From: Clostridium sp. CAG:413 | GTDB lineage: Bacteria; Bacillota; Clostridia; Oscillospirales; Acutalibacteraceae | DNA: 53,779 nt | NCBI GenBank assembly: GCA_000431775.1 | Contig: FR888233.1 | Location: 165,793 to 219,571, forward strand | Direction: 5' to 3' | Part shown: positions 17,912 to 27,433 of the stretch, piece after piece | Layout of the letters: every line of letters begins with the position of its first letter | How positions within the stretch are numbered: the first letter of the stretch is position 1 | Notes under the pieces: generated by a model | Seen by the model: only the letters and a program-made list of their open reading frames with translations | Database searches by the model: none | Told to the model about the DNA's origin: nothing | Position numbers and translations under genes: made by a program

Positions 17912-18559
17912 ATGAAATACGACGCTGTAGTTTTTGATTTGGACGGCACTCTTATCGACACCCTTGAGGACTTGATGGACAGCGTGAATTATGCGCTCGC
18001 CGAGTTCGGTTTCCCTGCACGCACATACGAGGAGATACGCACTTTCGTCGGCAACGGAGTGCGCCGTCTGGTCTATCTCAGCGTGCCCGAGGGTACGCCC
18101 GATGATGTGAGCGAGAAGTGCCTTGATGTGTTCAAGGCGCATTATCTGCACAATTCCCGCAACAAAACCAAGCCCTATAAAGGCATCCCCGAGCTGCTGA
18201 AAGCAATTTTTGCGGCGGGCTTTAAGACTGCGGTGGTTACCAACAAGATGCAGGACGCCGCCGTGGATATCGTCAGAGGCTTTTTCGGCGACAGCATACA
18301 TGTCATCATCGGTCAGATCGACGGTGTGGCGCAGAAGCCGGAGCCGGACGGCGTTTGGCTTGCGCTCGACAAGCTCGGCGTGAGCCGTGACAGGGCTGTC
18401 TATGTCGGCGACTCCGAGGTGGACTGCATGACCGCTCACAACTCAAAGCTCCCGTGCATCGGCGTGACTTGGGGCTTCCGCGGCAGGAAAGTGCTCGAGG
18501 ATAACGGCGCCGAATTCATCGTAAGCGACCCGAAAGAGATACTTGACATAATCAAATAA
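17912..18559 (+). CDS. HAD-superfamily phosphatase, phosphoglycolate phosphatase-like
   Basis: 215 residues, ATG after GGAG, 20 bases after dnaJ, so probably read through from it. HAD motif I is VVFDLDGTLIDT (7-18), motif II is the Thr in AVVTNKM, motif III is the Lys in AQKPEPDG and motif IV is YVGDSEVD. The alpha-helical cap between motifs I and II fits the Gph subgroup. Family members remove phosphate from phosphoglycolate or other small metabolites; the substrate is not certain. No link to heat shock is apparent beyond position. Confidence 0.85.
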   Translation: MKYDAVVFDLDGTLIDTLEDLMDSVNYALAEFGFPARTYEEIRTFVGNGVRRLVYLSVPEGTPDDVSEKCLDVFKAHYLHNSRNKTKPYKGIPELLKAIFAAGFKTAVVTNKMQDAAVDIVRGFFGDSIHVIIGQIDGVAQKPEPDGVWLALDKLGVSRDRAVYVGDSEVDCMTAHNSKLPCIGVTWGFRGRKVLEDNGAEFIVSDPKEILDIIK

Positions 18560-18570
18560 GCAAAAAGTAA

Positions 18571-18608
18571 CCGCTGCTCGGCTCAAACGAACCGTGCAGC
18601 GGCTTTTT
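18571..18608 (+). terminator. Terminator of the heat-shock operon
   Basis: CCGCTGC (18571-18577) pairs with GCAGCGG (18596-18602), an inner CGG/CCG pair stacks inside, and CTTTTT follows. It separates convergent genes. Confidence 0.88.
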
Positions 18609-18612
18609 CATA

Positions 18613-18948
18613 TTATAATACAATTATATAACCCATCGGGTACGGCTCGACCTCCGGCGTGTCGATAAAGGTCTTGAGCACTTTATAAAAGACGAGCTTT
18701 CTCGGCTCTCTGCCGTTCCTTGTCTGCCAGTCGCTGAGGCTTATCTCGCCCCGCAGCATCGTGATCAGGTCGCCCTCCTTGTCGCAGCAGGACTGCGTGT
18801 GGGTGTAGTCGAAGTCTGGCAGGCGAAATTGCTCGGCGTATTCCTCGCGGTCAACGCCGTACGGCAGGCAGGCGCCTCGGTCGTTGTCGAGCAGCCAGAA
18901 TGCCACCCTGCGGCGGAATTCATGCTCGCTTAGCAGCTCCGAGGTCAT
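18613..18948 (-). CDS. Small protein of unknown function, last gene of the ackA operon
   Basis: 111 residues from the ATG at 18948, which overlaps the stop of the upstream kinase gene as ATGA; this decides the start. No family is recognised. The composition is that of a soluble cytosolic protein: charged and aromatic-rich, with adjacent Cys residues (SCCDKEGD), no signal peptide and no membrane segment. The tight overlap suggests co-translation with the N-acetylhexosamine-kinase-like protein, so a role near that enzyme is possible but unproven. Confidence 0.7.
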   Translation of the reverse strand: MTSELLSEHEFRRRVAFWLLDNDRGACLPYGVDREEYAEQFRLPDFDYTHTQSCCDKEGDLITMLRGEISLSDWQTRNGREPRKLVFYKVLKTFIDTPEVEPYPMGYIIVL

Positions 18949-20075
18949 TTTGACAGCCCGAGACGGGCGCAGCAATCCGCAACGATCTGCTGCATCTCGT
19001 CATAGTGCTTCTCGATTTCCTCCACGAGCTTGAACTGGGTGCGTGACCTCACAAGGTTGTGCTCGGGGTAGTCGGTCTTGAAGTAAACGTCGCCGTTGAT
19101 GAAGTCGCCGAGGAAGCGCATACCGCATTCGAGCGTCATCAGCTTTGCTGAGAATGAGAGATACTCTATCTCTTTCTTCGTCAGGCTCTCGCCTGCGGTG
19201 GAGAGGTAGCCGAGGGTGAACGCCTTGAAATTCTCAAGGCTGAGCTGCACCTTGGAGATATCCTTCTCATCCTCTGCGGCGGTGTTGGCGCCGAAACGGA
19301 TGCTGTCGCCGAAATCATAGAGCGACAGGCCGGGCATTACGGTGTCGAGGTCTACAACGCAGATGCCTTCATCCGTCTTGTTGTCAAACATGACGTTGTT
19401 GAGCTTTGTGTCGTTGTGGGTGACTCTCAACGGCAGCTCGCCTGCGTTCAGCAGGTCGACGAGCACGGAGCAGTCCGCCTCGCGGCTCAGGACGAAATCT
19501 ATCTCGCTGCGGGCATCGTCAGCTCTGCCGGAGAGGTTATCGGCAACGGCCTTTTTGAAGTCGGCGAAACGGGAGACGGTGTTGTGGAAGTTCGGTATCG
19601 TCTCGGTCAGATCGTCAATGGGGTAGTCCGCCAGCATACGCTGGAATTTGCCGAATGCCTTCGCAGCGTTGTAAAAAGTCTCAGGGCAGTCCACACACTG
19701 ACAGGAGTGTGCGTCGTATATATAGTTGTAGCAGCGCCAGAAGCTGCCCTCGCTGTCTATGTAGTAGGGCTTGTTATCCTTGGTGAAGAAAACATAGAGG
19801 CTCTCCCTCTCGGGGTCGCCGCCGGCGGCGATGACCTCCTTGTGGAGGTAGTCGGTAACGCTCACCACGTTCTTCATCAGGGCGTCCGGCTCTTTGAACA
19901 CATATGTGTTAAGCTCTTGAACGAGATATTTGTTAGTGTGGCCGTTTTTCTCAAGAAATTCAAATATATAGGTATCGTTGATATGACCGTCAAAGAGCTG
20001 TGAGATGTTCTTCAGCTCGCCCTTGAATTTGAACGCCGTGACAAGCTCAGATACCGTATCTATTTTCTTGTGCAA
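18945..20075 (-). CDS. Phosphotransferase-family sugar kinase, N-acetylhexosamine 1-kinase (NahK)-like
   Basis: 376 residues from a TTG at 20075 (AAAGG 10 bases upstream); a GTG at 20084 overlapping the upstream stop is an alternative. The aminoglycoside-phosphotransferase-type kinase fold is clear. GHINDTYIF is the glycine-loop region, LVQELNTYVFKEPDALMKNV follows, RVTHNDTKLNNVMFD at 217-231 carries the catalytic Asp222, and VVDLDTVMPG at 240-249 supplies the metal-binding Asp. These segments, with PNFHNTVSRF and DFGDSIRFG, closely resemble bifidobacterial NahK, which phosphorylates GlcNAc/GalNAc at C1. Substrate specificity is inferred. It is not an antibiotic-resistance enzyme by these signatures. 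Confidence 0.82.
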   Translation of the reverse strand: MHKKIDTVSELVTAFKFKGELKNISQLFDGHINDTYIFEFLEKNGHTNKYLVQELNTYVFKEPDALMKNVVSVTDYLHKEVIAAGGDPERESLYVFFTKDNKPYYIDSEGSFWRCYNYIYDAHSCQCVDCPETFYNAAKAFGKFQRMLADYPIDDLTETIPNFHNTVSRFADFKKAVADNLSGRADDARSEIDFVLSREADCSVLVDLLNAGELPLRVTHNDTKLNNVMFDNKTDEGICVVDLDTVMPGLSLYDFGDSIRFGANTAAEDEKDISKVQLSLENFKAFTLGYLSTAGESLTKKEIEYLSFSAKLMTLECGMRFLGDFINGDVYFKTDYPEHNLVRSRTQFKLVEEIEKHYDEMQQIVADCCARLGLSK

Positions 20076-20080
20076 CGAAG

Positions 20081-20710
20081 TCACGCCTTTCTTAAAATTA
20101 TGTTGCCGAAGCGGGCTGGGTTGTGGAAGCCCAGCTCGGCGGAGTCGACGGGGAAGCAGGCGGCGTAGTGCGGGGCCTCGGCGAGGTCGGCGCACTTATA
20201 GAAGTTACCCTTGATAATGTTCTCCGCCGTGCGATAGGGTGCGCCGTAGACCTCGGAGATGAAGCCGTCCGGCAAAAAGATATCATAGCCCCAGGCGCTT
20301 TTGCCGCTGCCGGGGAGGGTGAACGGCGTTATCGTCGGCTCAAGGGAGGTGATCTCCCTGATAAATCGTCTGCCCTCGCGCTTTTCGCCTATCTGGGATA
20401 GATATACTCCGTTTCGGTTGACCTCGAAGTTCACATAGCGCTCGTCGCCCGTAACGGGCTTCAAAAAGATCTCGAGGCAGCTGTCGGTGTAGACCGGGTC
20501 GTCACGCTTTGTGCATTCGCAGCGCACCGAGTCCTCAAATGACCACAGGCGGGCAAAGAGCCCGACATTCTCGACCCCGTAGAGCCGTGCATAACTCTCG
20601 GGGCGTGAGTAGCCGTCCTTTTCCCAGTTGAAAAGGCCTATAGGGGCTGCCGGGGCGCGAAACGGCTCGGCAGCCTTTTCACTCATAAAGAGCGGGGCAA
20701 AATAATCCAA
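20081..20710 (-). CDS. Carbohydrate-binding family 9-like protein
   Basis: 209 residues from a TTG start 18 bases after ackA; the site (GGTGA) is weak. There is no signal peptide. The segments LWSFEDSVRCECTKRDDPVY, DSCLEIFLKP, YVNFEVNRNGVYL and GNFYKCADLAE...HYAACFPVDS...LGFHNPARFGNIIL fit the CBM9-like, DOMON-type beta-sandwich proteins annotated in many gut Firmicutes and Bacteroidetes. Such proteins are thought to bind sugars; no catalytic residues are evident. Its lack of a signal peptide and its place between acetate kinase and a sugar kinase suggest an intracellular role. Confidence 0.75.
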   Translation of the reverse strand: MDYFAPLFMSEKAAEPFRAPAAPIGLFNWEKDGYSRPESYARLYGVENVGLFARLWSFEDSVRCECTKRDDPVYTDSCLEIFLKPVTGDERYVNFEVNRNGVYLSQIGEKREGRRFIREITSLEPTITPFTLPGSGKSAWGYDIFLPDGFISEVYGAPYRTAENIIKGNFYKCADLAEAPHYAACFPVDSAELGFHNPARFGNIILRKA

Positions 20711-20728
20711 ACGATCACCGTCTTACAA

Positions 20729-21931
20729 TCAAAGTGCGGAAACTATCTCAAGAGTATCCTTTGCTATCATGAGTTCCTCGTTGGTGGGGATGACAAGGAG
20801 CTTGACCTTGGAGCCGGGGACGGATATCTCTATCTCCTCGCCTCTGACGGAGTTCTTTTCCTCATCAATGGCGGTGCCGAGAAATGCGAGCTTCTCAGCT
20901 ACTCTGGTGCGGTAGTGGGGGTTGTTCTCGCCGATGCCGCCGGTAAATACGACCGCGTCAACGCCGCCCATTGCAGCGGCAAAGCCGCCTATGTATTTGA
21001 CGAGCTGGTGGCAGAGCATATTCTCAACGAGCTGAGCCTTCTTGTCGCCGTTCTTTGCAAGACCCTCGATGGTCCTGTTGTCGCTGGTGCCTGCGATGCC
21101 GAGCATACCGCTCTTTTTATTCATAAGAGTGTCCATTTCGGCGGGGGAGAGGTTCCTTGCCGCCATGACGGTGGTGACGATGGCGGGGTCTATCGAGCCG
21201 CAGCGGGTGCCCATGATGATGCCCTCAAGCGGGGTGAGACCCATGGTGGTGTCGAAGCACTTGCCGTCCTTGACAGCGGAGATGGAGGAGCCGTTGCCGA
21301 GGTGGCAGGTGACTATCCTCGTGCCCTCCGCCTTGCCGCCGAGCATATCAATAGCTCTCATGGAGACATAGCGGTGAGAGGTGCCGTGGAAGCCATAGCG
21401 ACGGATGCCCTCCTCCTCATAAAGCTCATAGGGCAGGGCATACATATATGCGTAGTCGGGCATGGTCTGATGAAAGCCGGTGTCAAAAACGGCGACCTGA
21501 GGTACGTTCATTATCTTTTCGCAGGCCTCGATGCCCTTGAGGTTTGCGGGGTTGTGGAGAGGACCGAATTTGAAGCACTCCCTGATAGCGGCCTTGACGT
21601 CCTCGGTGACGAGCACGGAGCCGGAGAATTTCTCGCCGCCGTGGAGCACTCTGTGACCGACAGCGCCTATCTCATCGGTCGAGCCGATAACGCCGTGCTC
21701 GGCGTCAACGAGCGTATCGAGCACAAGCTGGATGGCTGCGCCGTGATCGGGGATGGGGCAGAGGAGATCCTTTATGTTTTTGCCTGCGTCGTCGGGCACC
21801 TTGTGGGTGAAGGACGAATTTGCGTCGCCTATCTGTTCGCAGATGCCCTTTGCAAGGAGCTTGTCGCCGTCGGTATCAATGAGCTGATATTTGAGCGATG
21901 AGCTGCCTGCGTTGATAACCAAAATCTTCAT
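20729..21931 (-). CDS. ackA: Acetate kinase
   Basis: 400 residues, ATG after GGAG. It has the ASKHA-family motifs ILVINAGSSSLKYQL (N-terminus), GHRVLHGG, FDTGFHQTMP, RRYGFHGTSH and CHLGNGSSISA, and GGIGENNPHYR near the C-terminus. AckA converts acetyl phosphate and ADP to acetate and ATP, the energy-yielding step of acetate fermentation. The usual partner pta is not in the window. It is the first gene of a minus-strand operon with the CBM9-like, kinase and orphan genes. Confidence 0.98.
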   Translation of the reverse strand: MKILVINAGSSSLKYQLIDTDGDKLLAKGICEQIGDANSSFTHKVPDDAGKNIKDLLCPIPDHGAAIQLVLDTLVDAEHGVIGSTDEIGAVGHRVLHGGEKFSGSVLVTEDVKAAIRECFKFGPLHNPANLKGIEACEKIMNVPQVAVFDTGFHQTMPDYAYMYALPYELYEEEGIRRYGFHGTSHRYVSMRAIDMLGGKAEGTRIVTCHLGNGSSISAVKDGKCFDTTMGLTPLEGIIMGTRCGSIDPAIVTTVMAARNLSPAEMDTLMNKKSGMLGIAGTSDNRTIEGLAKNGDKKAQLVENMLCHQLVKYIGGFAAAMGGVDAVVFTGGIGENNPHYRTRVAEKLAFLGTAIDEEKNSVRGEEIEISVPGSKVKLLVIPTNEELMIAKDTLEIVSAL

Positions 21932-21959
21932 TTTAACACTCCAAATCGTGATTTTTAGC

Positions 21960-21988
21960 TTGATTAAAGCCTGTAACTGTTATATTAT
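21960..21988 (+). promoter_or_regulatory. Promoter of tmcAL
   Basis: TTGATT (21960-21965), 17 bases, TATTAT (21983-21988). Its -10 occupies the same bases as the -10 of the divergent ackA promoter. Confidence 0.6.
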
Positions 21989-22012
21989 ATACTTACTAAA
22001 TGATTTTTTCAA
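21984..22012 (-). promoter_or_regulatory. Promoter of ackA operon (minus strand)
   Basis: On the minus strand TTGAAA (22007-22012), 17 bases, TATAAT (21984-21989). Confidence 0.75.
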
Positions 22013-22036
22013 GAGTTTTTTATCGGAGGTGCGAAT

Positions 22037-23212
22037 ATGAGAGCAGCCGGCATCGTCGCCGAATACAATCCGTTTCACAACGGGCACGCTTATCTTGCCC
22101 GTCGGGCGAGAGAGGCGGGGGAGGACTGCGTTGTCGCCGTGATGAGCGGCAATTTTGTCCAGAGGGGCGAGCCTGCGATATTTGACTTCTCCGCCCGTGT
22201 AAAAGCGGCGCTGCTGTGCGGGGTCGACCTCGTGATACAGCTGCCGAGCATTTACGCCGTGTCGGGCGCTCAGAGCTTTGCGGGCGCGGGGGTCGAGCTG
22301 CTTGACGCGCTCGGCTGCGTTGATACGCTCGTGTTCGGCTCCGAGTGCGGCGACACCGCAAGGATAGCCGAGGCGGCGGGGCTGCTTGCTTCGCCCGAAT
22401 TCCCCTCTTTGCTCAAGGAGGAGCTGGCGCACGGAGTATCCTTTGCTTCGGCGAGGGAGAGCGCTCTCAGGCACATAAGCCCCGCAAGCGCCGATCTGAT
22501 AGCTTCGCCGAACGACATCCTTGCCGTTGAATATGTATCCGCCCTTGAGCGCATCGGCAGCCGTATGAAGCCCCTTGCGGTAGGCAGGGTTGGTGCAGGG
22601 CATGACAGCGCCGAGATAGCCGACGGCTTTGCGGGCGCTTCAAAGATAAGGGAGCTTATCTGCAGCGGCGGAGATATAAGCGGCCTTGTGCCTGCGGCGG
22701 CGGGGGAGATATACCGCGGCGCGGAGCAGGCGGATATAAGCCGCATAGAGCGGGCTATCCTCTATAAAATGAGGACAGTCGGTGCACAGGAGCTGGCGTC
22801 GGCGCCCGACATCAGCGAGGGGATAGAGAACAGGATCCTCACGGCGGCGAGGGAGGCCCGCAGCCTTGAGGAGCTGTATACGCTTGCCAAAACTAAAAGG
22901 TATTCGCACGCACGCATACGCAGAATAATATTAAATTGCTTTTTGGGCGTTACCGCCGAGCTTGCCGCAATCGACCCGCCTTATATCAGAATCGGCGGAT
23001 TCACCCCGAGGGGGGCGGAGCTGCTGCGTGAGGCGGCGTTGAGCGCAAGGCTGCCTATTCTCGCCAAAACAGCCGATATCGCCGCCCTGAGCGAAGAAGC
23101 AAAGGCTGTTTTTGCCGCGGAATGCAGGGCGGGGGATATCTATGCCCTCTGCCTGACGAATGCTGCCGAATGCGGCGCGGAGAAGCGTTTTCGCCCTATT
23201 ATAATAAAGTGA
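22037..23212 (+). CDS. tmcAL: tRNA(Met) cytidine acetate ligase
   Basis: 391 residues, ATG after GGAGGTG. The nucleotidyltransferase-like start AAGIVAEYNPFHNGHAYL contains the HNGH ATP-binding motif; MSGNFVQRGEPAIFD and the LPSIYAVSGAQSFA segment are typical of the YlbM family. TmcAL uses acetate and ATP to make N4-acetylcytidine at the wobble position of elongator tRNA-Met. Sitting opposite acetate kinase, it also consumes acetate, but this is probably coincidence. It is followed by its own terminator. Confidence 0.93.
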   Translation: MRAAGIVAEYNPFHNGHAYLARRAREAGEDCVVAVMSGNFVQRGEPAIFDFSARVKAALLCGVDLVIQLPSIYAVSGAQSFAGAGVELLDALGCVDTLVFGSECGDTARIAEAAGLLASPEFPSLLKEELAHGVSFASARESALRHISPASADLIASPNDILAVEYVSALERIGSRMKPLAVGRVGAGHDSAEIADGFAGASKIRELICSGGDISGLVPAAAGEIYRGAEQADISRIERAILYKMRTVGAQELASAPDISEGIENRILTAAREARSLEELYTLAKTKRYSHARIRRIILNCFLGVTAELAAIDPPYIRIGGFTPRGAELLREAALSARLPILAKTADIAALSEEAKAVFAAECRAGDIYALCLTNAAECGAEKRFRPIIIK

Positions 23213-23228
23213 AAATTTTACCGTTACC

Positions 23229-23257
23229 GCCGTTGCCCGAGTGGCAGCGGCTTTTTT
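23229..23257 (+). terminator. Intrinsic terminator after tmcAL
   Basis: GCCGTTGCC (23229-23237) pairs with GGCAGCGGC (23243-23251), followed by T6. Confidence 0.92.
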
Positions 23258-23373
23258 GACGCTTTTTGATAGGCATAATACACAAAAGTGAAAAAAATAT
23301 CCACAAAATAATTATGGTAAAACATTGAAATTTCATATGGATGCACAAAGAAATTTTATTTGCCGTTATTCGC

Positions 23374-23402
23374 TTGACAGACGGCCGCTCAAAATATATA
23401 AT
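23374..23402 (+). promoter_or_regulatory. Perfect consensus promoter of rpoB-rpoC
   Basis: TTGACA (23374-23379), 17 bases, TATAAT (23397-23402). The leader is about 140 bases and AT-rich, with an ATTTTCCG/CGGAAAT hairpin shortly before the start codon. The preceding 23258-23373 stretch is AT-rich with no other element seen. Confidence 0.88.
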
Positions 23403-23550
23403 ATCATTCCGTATTATTTATAATGGATTAATACCCCTATAATTTATTTTATTTTTGCGCTTAATATTATAAAATATATGGGGAGATCCCGCAAAATTTC
23501 GATTTTCCGAGAGAAAAACGGAAATTCAAAAGAACGGAGTGATTTTGCCT

Positions 23551-26500
23551 ATGCTGAAAGTGAAACCCGTTACACGAGGAAGCTGCCAACGCATGAGCTT
23601 CGGTAAGATCGACGAGGTCATGGATATGCCCAACCTCATCGAGGTTCAGAAGGCGTCCTACAATTGGTTCATCGAGAAGGGCCTCAAAGAGGTCTTCCGC
23701 GACATGGCCGATATTACGGACTATACCGGGAACTGGGTGCTCAGCTTCATTGATTACCGCCTTGACGACAAGCCGAAGTATTCGGTGCGCGAGTGCAAGG
23801 AGAGAGACGCGAACTACGCAGCGCCCATGCGTGTGACAGTCCGCCTTCAGAATAAGGAGACCGGCGTTATCAAGGAGTCCGAGGTCTATATGGGCGACTT
23901 CCCGATAATGACCGACAGCGGCACCTTTGTCATCAACGGCGCCGAGAGAGTCATTGTCTCTCAGCTTGTTCGTTCGCCCGGCGTTTATTACGGCATGACC
24001 CACGATAAGACCGGTATCGAGCTTTACACCAGCACCATCAACCCCAACAGGGGCGCATGGCTCGAATATGAGACCGACGCCAACGATATTTTCTACGTCC
24101 GCATAGACAAAAATCGCAAGATATATATCACCGCTTTCGTGCGTGCCCTAGGCCTTAGCTCCAACGATGATATCCGCCGCTTCTTCGGCGAGGATGCCAA
24201 GCTCGAAGCTACTATGGAGAAGGACGAGACCCGCAACACAGAGGAAGCGCTCATCGAAGTGTTCAAAAAGCTGCGCCCCGGCGAGCCCGCCACCCTTGAG
24301 GCCGCTCAGCAGCAGTTTGACAACCTCTTCTTTGACTCCCACAAGTACGATATCTCCCGTGTCGGCAGATATAAATACAACAAAAAGCTCTCGATGCTCA
24401 ACCGTCTCCCCGGCTGCGTAGTCGCAGAGCCCGTTATATCCGAGTACACCGGCGAGCTTATAGCCGAGCCGGGCGAGGTGCTCACCAAGCAGAAAGCTAT
24501 TGAGATAGAGCAGGCAGGCGTTATGAAGGTCGTCGTCAGATGCGAGGACGGCAGCGATCTGTTCGTCATCTCAAACGGCATGGTCGACCCGATGGCTCTG
24601 CTCCCCGAGGGCTTCACCAGGGAAGAGCTTGACGAGATAGCCATCAATGAGAAGGTCCGCTTCTCCGTTATGAGAGAAGTCCTCGAAAAGTGCGGCGATG
24701 ATAAACAAGCGCTGCTTGAGGAGATGAGGCTCCGCTGCGACGACCTTATCCCGAAGCATATTATCGTCGACGATATATTCGCCTCGGTCAACTACGTCAA
24801 CTGCCTGACCAAGAAGGTCGGCAACATCGACGATATCGACCACCTCGGCAACAGACGTATCAGATCCGTCGGCGAGCTGCTCCAGAATCAGTTCAGGATC
24901 GGCCTTGCAAGGATGGAGAGAGTTGTCCGTGAGAGAATGGCCATCCAGGCGCAGGAGGATGAGGATAAGATAACTCCGCAGAGCCTTATCAATATCCGCC
25001 CCGTCATGGTCGCCGTCAGAGAGTTCTTCGGCTCTTCGCCGCTCTCACAGTTCATGGATCAGCACAACCCCCTTGCCGAGCTTACCCATAAGCGCCGTCT
25101 TTCCGCCCTCGGCCCCGGCGGTCTTTCACGAGACAGAGCCGGATTCGAGGTCCGCGACGTTCATTATTCGCACTACGGACGTATGTGCCCGATAGAGACC
25201 CCCGAAGGCCCCAACATCGGCCTTATCTCCTATCTTGCAACATTCGCCAAGATCAATGAATACGGCTTCATCGAAGCTCCGTTCAGAAAGATAGATAAAG
25301 AGACCGGCGTGGTGCTCGACGAGGTCGAGTACATGACCGCCGATACCGAGGATGAGTACATCGTCGCCCAGGCGAACGAGCCCCTCGATGAGAATAACCG
25401 CTTCGTCAGAAAGAAGATCACCGCAAGGCACAGAGACGAATTCCTTGAGATCGACAACACCAAGGCCGATTACATGGACGTTTCGCCCAAGATGGTCGTT
25501 TCGGTTGCAACGGCTCTTATCCCGTTCCTTGAGAACGACGATGCAAACCGTGCGCTGATGGGCTCCAACATGCAGAAGCAGGCTGTTCCTCTTCTCAAGA
25601 CCGAAGCCCCCATCGTCGGCACCGGTATGGAATATAAGGCTGCCGTTGACTCCGGCTCCGTCGTGCTCGCCAAAGAGGGCGGCGTAGTCGCCAAGGTTGC
25701 GGCCGACAGCGTTGATATCCTTGAGGACGGCGGCACAAGCAGGCACTATGAGCTTATCAAGTTTATGCGCTCCAACCAGGGCACCTGCACCAACCAGCGC
25801 CCGATAGTTTCCGTCGGTCAGAGAGTCGAGAAGGACGAGGTCATCGCAGACGGCCCCGCAATCGACCACGGCGAGCTGAGCCTCGGCAAAAACGCCCTTG
25901 TCGGCTTCATGACATGGGAAGGCTACAACTACGAGGACGCCGTTCTTATCAATGAGAAGCTCGTCAGAGACGACGTTTACACCTCTATCCATATCGAGGA
26001 ATATGAGACCGAGGCCAGAGACACCAAGCTCGGCCCCGAAGAGATAACCAGAGATATCCCCAACGTCGGCGAGGACGCCCTCGGTAACCTTGACGACAGA
26101 GGCATAATCCGCATCGGCGCAGAGGTTCACTCCGGCGATATACTTGTCGGCAAGGTAACGCCCAAGGGCGAGACCGAGCTGACCGCCGAGGAGAGACTGC
26201 TCCGCGCGATATTCGGCGAGAAAGCCAAGGAAGTCAGAGATACTTCCCTTAAAGTGCCCCACGGCGAATACGGCATCGTTGTCAATGTCGAAGTATTCAC
26301 CAAGGAGAACAGCGACGAGCTGTCGCCCGGCGTAAACAAAGTTGTCCGCTGCTACATCGCCCAGAAGAGAAAGCTCTCCGTCGGCGATAAGATGGCGGGT
26401 CGCCACGGTAATAAGGGCGTTGTTTCAAGGATCCTTCCTCAGGAGGATATGCCCTTCCTGCCCGACGGCACACCGCTTGATATAGTTCTTAATCCCCTCG

Positions 26501-27393
26501 GCGTTCCCAGCCGAATGAATATCGGTCAGGTTCTCGAGGTTCACCTCGGCTTTGCCGCAAGAGCGCTCGGCTACAAGATAATGACCCCCGTATTCGACGG
26601 CGCCCATGAGGAGGATATCACCGAGGCATTTGCGGAGGCAAACCGCCGCACTATGGAAAAGGCTGAGCAGGAGGCCAAGGAGAAGGGCGTTGAATTCGAC
26701 CCCTCCAAGGTGCCGCAGCTCCGTATGGACTGCAAGTCCATCCTTACCGACGGCAGGACCGGCAGGAAGTTCGACAACCCCGTAACCGTCGGCGTCATGT
26801 ATTACCTCAAGCTCCATCACCTTGTTGACGATAAGATCCACGCCCGTTCGACCGGCCCGTACTCCCTCGTCACTCAGCAGCCTCTGGGCGGTAAAGCTCA
26901 GTTCGGCGGCCAGCGTTTCGGCGAGATGGAGGTTTGGGCGCTCGAGGCATACGGCGCAGCATACACCCTTCAGGAGATACTTACCGTCAAGTCGGATGAC
27001 GTCGTGGGCAGAGTCAAGACCTACGAGGCCATCGTTAAGGGCAAGAATGTCCCGACTCCCGGTATCCCCGAATCCTTCAAGGTCCTTATCAAGGAGCTCC
27101 AGTCCCTCGCACTCGACATCAAGGTGCTTGATGAGAACGGCGACGAAGTCGACCTCCGCCAGACCTATGACAACGACGACGCCGGCTTTGCACCGGATGA
27201 TAAGGCGTTCCAGAGCGTCAATGACGCCGAGGGCAGCGACGATTTCATCGTTGACGAGGACAGCGAGGAGAACGATATCTTCATCAGAGACGACGGCGAC
27301 GACGATGATGGTTTCGCCGACGAATTCCGTGATAAAATGGGCGATGAAGATTACGGTCTTGATTTAGAACCCTCGGAGGACGATTACGAGTAA
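23551..27393 (+). CDS. rpoB: RNA polymerase beta subunit
   Basis: About 1280 residues. The start is uncertain: GGAG at 23536 serves either TTG 23545 (5 bases away) or ATG 23551 (11 bases away); a GTG at 23539 overlaps the site itself. The rifampicin-pocket region (about residue 490 onward) reads [17 protein letters not shown], then [18 protein letters not shown]. The Asp, His and Ser classically mutated in resistance are wild-type, so sensitivity is predicted. Catalytic-core segments GYNYEDAV and [12 protein letters not shown] are intact. The protein ends with an unusually Asp/Glu-rich tail of about 70 residues. It forms the core enzyme with RpoC from the next gene. Confidence 0.97.
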   Translation: MLKVKPVTRGSCQRMSFGKIDEVMDMPNLIEVQKASYNWFIEKGLKEVFRDMADITDYTGNWVLSFIDYRLDDKPKYSVRECKERDANYAAPMRVTVRLQNKETGVIKESEVYMGDFPIMTDSGTFVINGAERVIVSQLVRSPGVYYGMTHDKTGIELYTSTINPNRGAWLEYETDANDIFYVRIDKNRKIYITAFVRALGLSSNDDIRRFFGEDAKLEATMEKDETRNTEEALIEVFKKLRPGEPATLEAAQQQFDNLFFDSHKYDISRVGRYKYNKKLSMLNRLPGCVVAEPVISEYTGELIAEPGEVLTKQKAIEIEQAGVMKVVVRCEDGSDLFVISNGMVDPMALLPEGFTREELDEIAINEKVRFSVMREVLEKCGDDKQALLEEMRLRCDDLIPKHIIVDDIFASVNYVNCLTKKVGNIDDIDHLGNRRIRSVGELLQNQFRIGLARMERVVRERMAIQAQEDEDKITPQSLINIRPVMVAVREFFGSSPLSQFMDQHNPLAELTHKRRLSALGPGGLSRDRAGFEVRDVHYSHYGRMCPIETPEGPNIGLISYLATFAKINEYGFIEAPFRKIDKETGVVLDEVEYMTADTEDEYIVAQANEPLDENNRFVRKKITARHRDEFLEIDNTKADYMDVSPKMVVSVATALIPFLENDDANRALMGSNMQKQAVPLLKTEAPIVGTGMEYKAAVDSGSVVLAKEGGVVAKVAADSVDILEDGGTSRHYELIKFMRSNQGTCTNQRPIVSVGQRVEKDEVIADGPAIDHGELSLGKNALVGFMTWEGYNYEDAVLINEKLVRDDVYTSIHIEEYETEARDTKLGPEEITRDIPNVGEDALGNLDDRGIIRIGAEVHSGDILVGKVTPKGETELTAEERLLRAIFGEKAKEVRDTSLKVPHGEYGIVVNVEVFTKENSDELSPGVNKVVRCYIAQKRKLSVGDKMAGRHGNKGVVSRILPQEDMPFLPDGTPLDIVLNPLGVPSRMNIGQVLEVHLGFAARALGYKIMTPVFDGAHEEDITEAFAEANRRTMEKAEQEAKEKGVEFDPSKVPQLRMDCKSILTDGRTGRKFDNPVTVGVMYYLKLHHLVDDKIHARSTGPYSLVTQQPLGGKAQFGGQRFGEMEVWALEAYGAAYTLQEILTVKSDDVVGRVKTYEAIVKGKNVPTPGIPESFKVLIKELQSLALDIKVLDENGDEVDLRQTYDNDDAGFAPDDKAFQSVNDAEGSDDFIVDEDSEENDIFIRDDGDDDDGFADEFRDKMGDEDYGLDLEPSEDDYE

Positions 27394-27433
27394 TCGTCGT
27401 TTCACACCAAACTAACGGAAGGGGCATCGTTAT

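Noticed and set aside
18945..20075. Aminoglycoside-resistance phosphotransferase
   Set aside because: The kinase shares the fold, but FHNTVSR, HNDTKLNNV and DLDTVMPG are hallmarks of the N-acetylhexosamine kinase group.
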